Origin: an uncultured Ruminococcus sp.
GTDB taxonomy: Bacteria; Bacillota; Clostridia; Oscillospirales; Ruminococcaceae
Direction: 5' to 3'
NCBI GenBank assembly: GCA_947174965.1
Contig: CAMWKY010000075.1
Span: 1-8,569 of the forward strand
Length of the DNA: 8,569 nt
The notes below the pieces were generated by a model, which was not told the origin of the DNA, searched no databases, and saw only the letters and a list, made by a program, of their open reading frames with translations. Below are positions 1 through 6,863 of the stretch, piece by piece. A program made the translations under genes and the position numbers. How positions within the stretch are numbered: position 1 is the stretch's first letter; every line of letters starts with the position of its first letter.

Positions 1-1036
1 TCATAAAACTATCACATTCAATAATTTCACAAATAAGCTTTGAATCGGAAAAAATAATATTTTCGCCGATTTCAAGGTATTTTGAGATAAATTCTGTTTT
101 TTTATGTGTGATTTTTTTTATTTCTGCGGTTCTGCCGTCTGAAACAAAATAAATATCACCTGAAAGATTAATTTTTCCGCCGTTTATGAGAATATCATCA
201 CATTCTGTAATCCTTTTATTTGAAACAGGAAAATTGTTTGTGCTTAAAAGTCTTGAAATACATCTATGTCGGATAACTTCATTATACTCTGAAAGTCCTA
301 TGAAAATTCCATTGCCAAAACATTTTTTCATTGCCTCATCAACTTCTGTTTCGATAAGAGAGTTTTCACTTCTGATGCTGTCTATTGAGCGTACGGAAGT
401 TTCAATAAGTGAGCCGTTTATCTCCCTCATAAGCGGGATTATTCTATGACGTATTTTGTTTCTTGTGTAGTCATCAGTAAGATTTGTGCTGTCTGTTACA
501 TAATCTTGTCCGACTTCTGAAAGATATTCTTCAATTTCACGTCTTGAAACAGCAAGGAGTGGACGGACAATATTATCTCTCACAACAGGAATACCCGAAA
601 GTCCTTTTAATGCTGTTCCTCTGATAAGATTATGTATAACTGTTTCAAGATTGTCATCTGCATTGTGAGCCGTTGCAATCTTTCTGCCGACTGAATACCT
701 GCTGAATATGTCGTATCGCAGTTTTCTTGCGGATTCCTCGCATGAGAGTGAGTTTTTTTCCGCATACCTTTTAACGTCGCACGCAACAGCAGTAAAATGT
801 ATACCCATTCTTTCGCAGAGATTACGGCAGAACTGTTCGTCACGGTCGCTTTCAGCACCACGCAGACAATGATTGACATGAAGTGCAGAAACATTTATTC
901 CCAGACGTTCACGCAGGCTATACATTGTCAGAAGCAGGCATACGCTATCCGCACCGCCCGAAAGACCACATATTATTTCATCTCCATAGGAGAACATATT
1001 GTATTTTTTTGTAAAGTTATAAATTTTATCTATCAT
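1..1036 (-). CDS. tilS: tRNA(Ile)-lysidine synthase TilS, C-terminal end cut by window edge
   Basis: TilS uses ATP and lysine to convert the wobble cytidine of the CAU anticodon of tRNA-Ile2 to lysidine, so that the tRNA reads AUA and is charged with Ile. It is a cytosolic and usually essential enzyme. Reading from the ATG at 1036 gives 345 codons with no stop. Visible motifs are the N-type ATP pyrophosphatase P-loop SGGADS (residues 26-31), LHVNHCLRGAESDRDE (52-67), AHNADDNLET (123-132), LKGLSGIP (143-150), and DSTN followed by YTRNKIRHRIIP (182-201), the TilS signature. Family members are usually about 430-470 residues, so the N-terminal catalytic domain and linker are here and the C-terminal tRNA-binding domain is mostly missing. 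The start lies two bases after the dnaB stop and has no Shine-Dalgarno site, so translation probably depends on coupling to dnaB. An in-frame ATG at codon 14 also lacks one. Identification is secure; the exact start is less so. Confidence 0.95.
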   Translation of the reverse strand, partial: MIDKIYNFTKKYNMFSYGDEIICGLSGGADSVCLLLTMYSLRERLGINVSALHVNHCLRGAESDRDEQFCRNLCERMGIHFTAVACDVKRYAEKNSLSCEESARKLRYDIFSRYSVGRKIATAHNADDNLETVIHNLIRGTALKGLSGIPVVRDNIVRPLLAVSRREIEEYLSEVGQDYVTDSTNLTDDYTRNKIRHRIIPLMREINGSLIETSVRSIDSIRSENSLIETEVDEAMKKCFGNGIFIGLSEYNEVIRHRCISRLLSTNNFPVSNKRITECDDILINGGKINLSGDIYFVSDGRTAEIKKITHKKTEFISKYLEIGENIIFSDSKLICEIIECDSFM

Positions 1037-1038
1037 AA

Positions 1039-2388
1039 TTATTCAGGAGGAGTTTCATTTTCAGGATTTGAAAAAAGTGTATATTTGCCGTTCCACATAA
1101 GTTTTACATTGCCAAGCTCACCGTGACGGTTTTTTGCAACAATACATTCAGAAACGTTCTGAAGTTCGCTTTGTTTATTGTAGTAGGCATCACGATAAAG
1201 AAAAAGTACTATATCTGCATCTTGTTCAATTGAACCTGAATCACGCAAATCAGAAAGAACAGGCTTTTTATCATTACGTCCCTCAACTGCTCTTGAAAGT
1301 TGAGAGAGGAGAATAACAGGAACATTGAGTTCCTTTGCCATGATTTTAAGCTGTCGTGTTATTTCTGATACTACATTTACACGGTTATCAGAGTGTGAAG
1401 TTGAACCCATGAGCTGTAGATAGTCAATTATAACAAGCCCGAGATTTTTCAAACGTCTTAATTTTGCTTTCATCTGCGGAACTGTAACATTTGCTGTTTC
1501 GTCAATATAAATCGGCAGAAGACTGAGATAAGACGCACAATCAGCAATTCGTCCCCATTCGTCTGTATTTATTCCACCGTTTCGGAAACTCTCTGATGAT
1601 ACTCGTGCTTCTGTTGATAGCATACGTGTTGCAAGTTGTTCTTTTGACATTTCAAGGCTGAATATAGCAACCTCTTTTTCGGTTGTTCTTGCAACGTTTC
1701 GGGCGATATTCATAACAAAAGAAGTTTTTCCCATTCCTGGACGGGCAGCAATAATAATAAGGTCGGATTTATTCAGTCCTGATGTTATTTTATCAAGCAA
1801 TGTAAAGCCTGTTCTTGCACCTATATATTTTTCTCTGTCCTCACCCGAAATCTTGCCGAGCCTGTCAAATGCTTCAAATACAGCTACAGAGATTGGCAAT
1901 AGTCCGCTAGTATCTCTGCCTTTTCTTATATCATATATTTTCTGCTCTGCCAAGTCAATAAGAAGCTGGGCATTGTTTTCACCGCTGTATATCTCATTGA
2001 GAATTGACATTGCTACATTTCCGAGACTTCTTATTAGATATTTGTCTGCAAGAATATTGCAGTATGTTTCAACATTTCCTTTAGAATGAAGTATATCGCC
2101 AAGCTGAAAGAAATAACGTTTTGCTTCTGCTGAATCTTCAAACAAATGCAGTTTTGTTGTTTCATCAACAACTGTAAGGACATCAATCTGCTTGTTATTT
2201 GCAAACATTGCACATATAACATTATAAATCTTGCGCAGATTTTCATTATAGAAATATTCAGATTTTACTTTTTCCACAACATTTGGAATAAGACTTGAAT
2301 CTGCAAGCATAAATCCGATTACAGCCTGCTCAACTTCTAAACTATGTGGCAGTTCTTTTGATTGGAAAGCAAGGTTACTGTTTTCCAT
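1039..2388 (-). CDS. dnaB: replicative DNA helicase DnaB (DnaC in Bacillus naming)
   Basis: This is the hexameric 5'-3' helicase that unwinds DNA at the replication fork and contacts primase and the helicase loader. The 449 residues match the usual length of about 440-470. The N-terminal DnaB domain begins near HSLEVEQAVIGFML (15-28) and runs to about residue 115. The RecA-like motor domain follows from about 170. It has Walker A in AARPGMGKTS (214-223), the SLEMS segment (244-248), Walker B in VIIDYLQLM (319-327), LLSQLSRAVEGR (360-371), SDLRDSGSIEQDAD (379-392), and AKNRHGE (418-424) with the likely arginine finger R421. No intein or insertion is seen. Its ATG shares one base with the rplI stop (TGATG). 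A GAGGG lies only three bases upstream inside the end of rplI, so coupled translation with rplI is likely. The rplI-dnaB order is classic for Bacillota. Confidence 0.97.
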   Translation of the reverse strand: MENSNLAFQSKELPHSLEVEQAVIGFMLADSSLIPNVVEKVKSEYFYNENLRKIYNVICAMFANNKQIDVLTVVDETTKLHLFEDSAEAKRYFFQLGDILHSKGNVETYCNILADKYLIRSLGNVAMSILNEIYSGENNAQLLIDLAEQKIYDIRKGRDTSGLLPISVAVFEAFDRLGKISGEDREKYIGARTGFTLLDKITSGLNKSDLIIIAARPGMGKTSFVMNIARNVARTTEKEVAIFSLEMSKEQLATRMLSTEARVSSESFRNGGINTDEWGRIADCASYLSLLPIYIDETANVTVPQMKAKLRRLKNLGLVIIDYLQLMGSTSHSDNRVNVVSEITRQLKIMAKELNVPVILLSQLSRAVEGRNDKKPVLSDLRDSGSIEQDADIVLFLYRDAYYNKQSELQNVSECIVAKNRHGELGNVKLMWNGKYTLFSNPENETPPE

Positions 2389-2834
2389 CAGCCCTCAACA
2401 ACCTCAATATCAATTTTTTCTGATATGCCTGTGTAAAATTTGATAGTTGCAGAATATGAGCCGAAATTTTTTATTTCAGAACTAAGAGTGACTTTTTTCT
2501 TGTCAATTTTCAGTCCGAACTGTGCATTTACTGCATCTGCAACCTGTGCAGGAGTAACAGAGCCGAAAAGACGGTCATTCGAGCCGGCTTTTGCCTTTAT
2601 TACAACCTTTTTATCTTTGATTTTTTCAGCTGATTCCTTTGCAGTCTTTTTTTCTGTGTCGATTTTGTGCTGTTCGGAGGACTGCTGTCCTTTGAGTTTG
2701 TTGAGATTTTCTGCATTAGCTTCAATAGCAAATCCTTTTGGCAGGAGCATATTTCTTGCATAACCATCTGCAACATTTTTTACTTCTCCTTTTTTTCCTG
2801 AGCCTTTAACATCTTGTAAAAAAATAACTTTCAT
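2388..2834 (-). CDS. rplI: 50S ribosomal protein bL9
   Basis: bL9 binds 23S rRNA near the base of the L1 stalk of the large subunit and extends outward; loss is known to affect reading-frame maintenance. The product is 148 residues, against 149 in E. coli. The N-terminal RNA-binding domain carries the L9 signature, seen in [19 protein letters not shown] (residues 16-34). A long charged Lys/Glu-rich connecting helix follows (about 40-78), then the C-terminal domain with [11 protein letters not shown] (84-94) and a beta-rich end finishing in IDIEVVEG. The ATG at 2834 is preceded by AAGGAAGG ten bases upstream, within an 18-base gap after gdpP. Its stop overlaps the dnaB start. Placement between gdpP and dnaB matches the gene order known from Bacillus subtilis. 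Confidence 0.97.
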   Translation of the reverse strand: MKVIFLQDVKGSGKKGEVKNVADGYARNMLLPKGFAIEANAENLNKLKGQQSSEQHKIDTEKKTAKESAEKIKDKKVVIKAKAGSNDRLFGSVTPAQVADAVNAQFGLKIDKKKVTLSSEIKNFGSYSATIKFYTGISEKIDIEVVEG

Positions 2835-2852
2835 ACTTATTTTTCCTTCCTT

Positions 2853-4844
2853 TTATTTATTTGTATTTTTTAACGAAACATCATCGTCACGCTTATCAAC
2901 AGCATCAACAAGAAGATTAAATGCTTCATTGATGCTTTTGTCTTTAAGCTGAGTGGCAGCCATTGTCTGATGACCTCCGCCGCCAAGAAGTTCCATTATT
3001 ACCTGTACATTTACTGCTCCAAGTGAGCGTGCGGAAATATTTATGGTATTTCCTGTTTTATATATAACAAATGAAGCATCTACATTTGTAATGTTAAGAA
3101 GTTCATCTGCCGCCTGCGGTGCAACGATTCTTATATCATCACACTTGAAATCTGCTGTTGCAATTGCACAGTTTTTATGTATTTTTGCAGATGATACAAT
3201 CTGCGACCTGTCTTTATATGCCTCAAACGAATTTGAAAAAAGAAGTTTTACTGCAACAGTATCAGCACCAAGTTTTTTCAGAAAAGCAGCAGCTTCAAAA
3301 GTGCGGACACCTGTTCTCATTACAAAACTTTTTGTATCAAGCATAATTCCGGCAAGAAGTGCCTCTGCATAGTATACGGGCAGTTTTTCATCATCAACAA
3401 ACCGGAAATACTGTATAAGTTCCGTAACCATTTCAGAAGCAGATGACGCATAAGGCTCATGATAGAAAATAACTGAATTTTCAATAGACCTTACAGCACG
3501 GCGGTGGTGGTCGATTATCACGACAGATTTTTTCATATTGTCATATAGTTCATAGCTTTCAAGACAGTCAGTATTGTGAATATCAACAATTATAAGCAAG
3601 TCATTGTCGCCGAGAGAATCAAGAGCAGTCTGCGGAGTTATAAAAAGGTCGCCCTCTGTCTGCGATTCAACTCTTTCAATAAGATTTACTGCAAGATTTG
3701 CTGTTTTATCCACTACAATATGAACAGGTTTTCCGATAAGTTTCAAAGCTCCTGCCATACCGCATGAAGCCCCGACAGAATCAAGGTCGCCGAAACGATG
3801 TCCCATAATAAAAATCTTGTTGGAGTTCATTATAATATCCTGCATGGCATTTGCGATAATTCTTGTTTTTGTACGTGACATTTTTTCAACGCCCTTTGAG
3901 ACACCGCCGAAAAAGTGATAGCCGTTTTCGGATTTTATTACAGCCTGGTCACCGCCACGACCTAGTGCCATATCAAGACACTGACGGGCAATTTTTTCGC
4001 TTTCAGCAAGTGTTTTTGCGCCCTGTCCTATGCCGATTGAAAATGTCAGCGGATATTTTCCGGCAATTTTTATATTTCTTGCAAGGTCAAGTATCCTGAA
4101 TTTGTCCCGTATTTTTTCATTAAGATGACGCTGTTCAATTACAGCATAGAAAGTGTTTGATGAAATTTTCTTTACAAATCCGTTTGTACTGTTCATGAAC
4201 TGTTCAATAAGCTGTTCAATTTCAACGGAAGCATGAGCTTTTTCACTTTCTTTAGCGTTCTGCATGATTTCATCATAGGTATCAATTGTGAGTATTACAA
4301 CATTCGGGTGCGATTCCTCACATTCTTTTTTCAGATTAAAATATTCGGTTTCATCATGAAAGTATATTATAAGAAAAGAAATATCGTTCTCGTCAAATTT
4401 TTCAACAAAAGTTCTGTACATAGCTCCGTTTATACGGCATATGGGATTACCGCCTGACATGACAGAATCAATATCAAGCTTTACATATTCTTCAAAGTTA
4501 AGACCGAAAACATCAGAACCACGACTTATTTTATCTGAAAAGCTTTGATTATACCATACAAACTTTTTGTCCTCGCTTATAACGGCTATAGGTGCGGGGA
4601 GATTATTCATGTATTCTGCTGATGAGTTTTCAAGATGATTATTCATTTTCATCATATGCCGTATGAAATTTCTTGACCAGGCAACAGAAATAATTACAAG
4701 TGCAACAATAAGAACTACAGCGGATATAATTCCGCAAAGACCGTATACACTGTTATATCTGTACAGCGACAGAGATACAAATATCTGACAAATAAGAATT
4801 GCAAAGATAAGTGTAAAAAATACTGTCGGAAACTTTTTTTTCAC
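2853..4844 (-). CDS. gdpP: cyclic-di-AMP phosphodiesterase GdpP (YybT family, DHH-DHHA1)
   Basis: GdpP is a membrane-anchored enzyme that hydrolyses the second messenger c-di-AMP to pApA, and so affects cell-wall, osmotic and potassium homeostasis. The 663 residues match the family (about 655-660). Two N-terminal membrane segments are seen at about residues 8-28 and 34-55. A PAS-like domain follows (about 80-170, starting NLPAPIAVIS), then a degenerate GGDEF domain (about 178-315) without a GGDEF motif but with the family's GRGGDQA and FFGG. The phosphodiesterase domain has MGHRFGDLDSVGA (347-359), VDIHN (420-424), IIDHHRR (443-449), AGIMLDTKSF (498-507) and GGGGHQ (621-626). These supply the expected His/Asp metal ligands, so activity is likely. 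The segment after VDIH reads NTDCLE where I recall RPS-type residues in relatives; this is from memory only. Translation begins at a GTG, supported by AAAGGAG nine bases upstream. It lies 32 bases after the ribonuclease J gene and 18 before rplI. Confidence 0.95.
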   Translation of the reverse strand: MKKKFPTVFFTLIFAILICQIFVSLSLYRYNSVYGLCGIISAVVLIVALVIISVAWSRNFIRHMMKMNNHLENSSAEYMNNLPAPIAVISEDKKFVWYNQSFSDKISRGSDVFGLNFEEYVKLDIDSVMSGGNPICRINGAMYRTFVEKFDENDISFLIIYFHDETEYFNLKKECEESHPNVVILTIDTYDEIMQNAKESEKAHASVEIEQLIEQFMNSTNGFVKKISSNTFYAVIEQRHLNEKIRDKFRILDLARNIKIAGKYPLTFSIGIGQGAKTLAESEKIARQCLDMALGRGGDQAVIKSENGYHFFGGVSKGVEKMSRTKTRIIANAMQDIIMNSNKIFIMGHRFGDLDSVGASCGMAGALKLIGKPVHIVVDKTANLAVNLIERVESQTEGDLFITPQTALDSLGDNDLLIIVDIHNTDCLESYELYDNMKKSVVIIDHHRRAVRSIENSVIFYHEPYASSASEMVTELIQYFRFVDDEKLPVYYAEALLAGIMLDTKSFVMRTGVRTFEAAAFLKKLGADTVAVKLLFSNSFEAYKDRSQIVSSAKIHKNCAIATADFKCDDIRIVAPQAADELLNITNVDASFVIYKTGNTINISARSLGAVNVQVIMELLGGGGHQTMAATQLKDKSINEAFNLLVDAVDKRDDDVSLKNTNK

Positions 4845-4876
4845 GTCTTATAACTCCTTTCAGAAACCGTGCTTTA

Positions 4877-6721
4877 TCATGTCTCCATGATTATCGGTAG
4901 AATCATAGGACTGCGTTTTGTCTTTTCATAAATATAATCTGAAAGAGCCTCTTTCATTTTTGTTTTCAGTGTGTTCCACTCTTTCATTTCAAAAGACGAA
5001 CATTCATAGAGAGTACGATTAAGCTTGATTTTTGCGCCTATCATCAGTTCTTCCGATTCTCTCACATATACAAAGCCACGTGAAATAATATCAGGACCAG
5101 CAATAATTGTATTTGACGAACGCTCAATTGCTACTACAACTATAATAAGACCGTCCTCTGCAAGATGCTTTCTGTCACGCAGAACTATTGAGCCTACATC
5201 TCCTACTCCTAAGCCGTCAACAAGAACACGACCTGCCGGAACTTGTGCAACAACTTTCATGCTTACACCGTCTGTTTCAATGACATTGCCTATTTCTGCA
5301 ATTATTATGTTGTCTCTAGGCATACCCATAGAATAAGCAAGGTCAGCGTGTTTTTTGAGATGTTTGTATTCGCCATGAACAGGGATAAAGAATTTCGGTT
5401 TTGTAAGTGTGTGAATTAGCTTTAATTCCTCCTGACAGGCATGACCCGAAACGTGTACCTCATACATAGCCTCATATACAACCTCTGCACCTGATTTCAT
5501 AAGTTCATTTACTACACGTGTAACATATTTTTCATTTCCCGGAATAGGAGTTGCAGAAATTATGATAAAGTCCCTTGAAGTTATAACAACTTTTCTATGG
5601 TCATTCATAGCCATTCTTGTAAGCGAAGACATAGGTTCGCCCTGACTTCCTGTTGTTATGAGTACGATACGTTCGTTTTCGTATTGATTCATCATTTCAA
5701 TATCAATCATAACACCGTCAGGAATTTCAAGATAGCCGAGTTCTATTGCCGTATTCATTACATTCACCATACTTCTGCCGAATATAGCAACTTTACGCTT
5801 GTATCTGACAGCAGAATTTATAATCTGCTGAACACGGTGAATATTTGAGGAGAATGTTGCAATAATGATTCTCTTTCCCTCACCCTGTTGAAACAGTCGG
5901 TCGAATGATTCGCCCACCGTTTTTTCAGAGTGTGTATATCCGGGTCTTTCGGCATTTGTTGAATCAGCCATAAGAGCAAGAACACCCTTTTTACTTCCAA
6001 GTTCGCCGAAATATGCAAGGTCTATTGTTTCGCCGTCGATAGGAGAGAAGTCTACCTTGAAATCGCCCGTATGGACAATAATTCCTGCTGGTGTATGGAT
6101 AGCCATAGCAACAGCATCAGGTATAGAGTGGTTTACTTTTATGAACTCGACAGACATACAGCCCATTTTTGCACTTTCTCGTGGCTTTTTCACAATGATT
6201 TTAACCTGATTTATAATGCCTGCTTCTTTGAGTTTGCCTTCAATAAGTCCTGCTGTAAGTCTTGTTGCATAGACTGGAACATTTACCTTTTTCAGCAGAT
6301 AGACAAGACCGCCTATATGGTCTTCATGTCCATGAGTTATAACAATTCCTCTTACTTTATTCACGTTTTTTTCAACATACGAAAAATCAGGAATCACAAT
6401 ATCCACTCCAGGCATATCAGCATCAGGAAATGCAAGTCCGCAGTCAAGAATGAACATATCGTTGCAACATTCAAAAACAGTCATGTTTTTTCCTATTTCG
6501 TTAAGTCCACCTAAAGGAATTATTCGGAGAGGTGTTTTTCTTTGCTTTTTCTCCTGTCTGGAGTGTTTTTCTTTTGTCTCTGCATTTTTTGCAACAGCTT
6601 TTTTTGTTTCTTTTGCAGTAATTTCAACAGGAGTTTCAGTTTTTTTCTTGCTTACTCTTTTTGTTGTACTGTTTTTTGCAGTTGGACGTGTTAATTTAGT
6701 TTTCTGGTTTTTTTCGTTCAA
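4877..6721 (-). CDS. rnj: ribonuclease J with a Lys/Glu-rich N-terminal extension
   Basis: Ribonuclease J is a beta-lactamase/beta-CASP nuclease with 5'-3' exonuclease and endonuclease activity on mRNA and rRNA precursors. Key motifs are LGGLNEIGKN (70-79), metal-binding THGHEDHIGG (129-138), HTGDFKVD (217-224), ADSTNAERPG (252-261), a beta-CASP part with TGSQGEP (357-363), then HVSGHA (423-428) and PVHGEYKHL (447-455). The C-terminal domain follows to residue 614. Family proteins are usually about 555 residues; the excess is a basic, low-complexity leader (about 1-63, rich in Lys, Thr and Glu) before the first beta strand. The start is a TTG at 6721, with GCGAGG eight bases upstream; the frame upstream reaches a stop within 17 codons without ATG or GTG. 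It is the first gene after a perfect-consensus promoter and heads the run rnj-gdpP-rplI-dnaB-tilS. I cannot tell whether it corresponds to J1 or J2; many Clostridia have a single copy. Confidence 0.95.
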   Translation of the reverse strand: MNEKNQKTKLTRPTAKNSTTKRVSKKKTETPVEITAKETKKAVAKNAETKEKHSRQEKKQRKTPLRIIPLGGLNEIGKNMTVFECCNDMFILDCGLAFPDADMPGVDIVIPDFSYVEKNVNKVRGIVITHGHEDHIGGLVYLLKKVNVPVYATRLTAGLIEGKLKEAGIINQVKIIVKKPRESAKMGCMSVEFIKVNHSIPDAVAMAIHTPAGIIVHTGDFKVDFSPIDGETIDLAYFGELGSKKGVLALMADSTNAERPGYTHSEKTVGESFDRLFQQGEGKRIIIATFSSNIHRVQQIINSAVRYKRKVAIFGRSMVNVMNTAIELGYLEIPDGVMIDIEMMNQYENERIVLITTGSQGEPMSSLTRMAMNDHRKVVITSRDFIIISATPIPGNEKYVTRVVNELMKSGAEVVYEAMYEVHVSGHACQEELKLIHTLTKPKFFIPVHGEYKHLKKHADLAYSMGMPRDNIIIAEIGNVIETDGVSMKVVAQVPAGRVLVDGLGVGDVGSIVLRDRKHLAEDGLIIVVVAIERSSNTIIAGPDIISRGFVYVRESEELMIGAKIKLNRTLYECSSFEMKEWNTLKTKMKEALSDYIYEKTKRSPMILPIIMET

Positions 6722-6729
6722 TTGTTTAG

Positions 6730-6735
6730 CCTCGC
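6730..6735 (-). promoter_or_regulatory. ribosome binding site supporting the rnj TTG start
   Basis: On the minus strand this reads GCGAGG, eight bases before the TTG at 6721. No ATG or GTG is available upstream in frame before the stop, so this site decides the start. Confidence 0.7.
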
Positions 6736-6805
6736 TTTCTTCAGATAGTAATATCTTAATTGATTTAATTTAATACGGATACATACTAACAATAATATAT
6801 ATATA

Positions 6806-6834
6806 ATTATACAAGAAATAATTATTTATGTCAA
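6806..6834 (-). promoter_or_regulatory. sigma-A promoter with perfect consensus boxes for the rnj-gdpP-rplI-dnaB-tilS operon
   Basis: On the minus strand the -35 box is TTGACA (6829-6834) and the -10 box is TATAAT (6806-6811), with a spacer of exactly 17 bases (6812-6828). All 12 box bases match the consensus. Transcription would begin near 6799, giving a leader of about 78 bases to the rnj TTG. Bases downstream of the -10 box form a TATATATA run, which should melt easily. No operator-like inverted repeat was recognised around it. A+T-rich sequence can produce chance -10 boxes, but both perfect boxes at the optimal spacing in the right place make this strong. Confidence 0.9.
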
Positions 6835-6863
6835 GACTAAAAAAGAGAACATTTACAGATAAT

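Larger units (their letters stand above)
6722..6863 (-). other. promoter and leader region of the rnj operon
   Basis: This very A+T-rich 142-base gap separates the phosphohexomutase-like gene from rnj. Reading on the minus strand it holds the promoter boxes, then a TA-dinucleotide run just downstream of the -10 box, then a predicted leader of about 78 bases ending at the TTG start. I found no convincing hairpin followed by a T-run at the upstream side, so read-through from the preceding gene is possible. I see no riboswitch, T-box or attenuator in the leader. Confidence 0.7.

Noticed and set aside
797..1126. Plus-strand frame of 109 residues spanning the dnaB/tilS junction
   Set aside because: It is antisense to well-conserved TilS and DnaB coding sequence and shows no recognisable domain.
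6071..6514. A 147-residue open frame on the plus strand opposite ribonuclease J
   Set aside because: It lies wholly antisense to conserved nuclease motifs, has no Shine-Dalgarno site that I can see, and its His/Asn/Phe/Cys-rich composition is typical of a shadow frame.
6790..6812. TA-dinucleotide run as a repeat or regulatory element
   Set aside because: It is short and lies at the melting region of the promoter, where A+T richness is expected. There is no second copy in the window.
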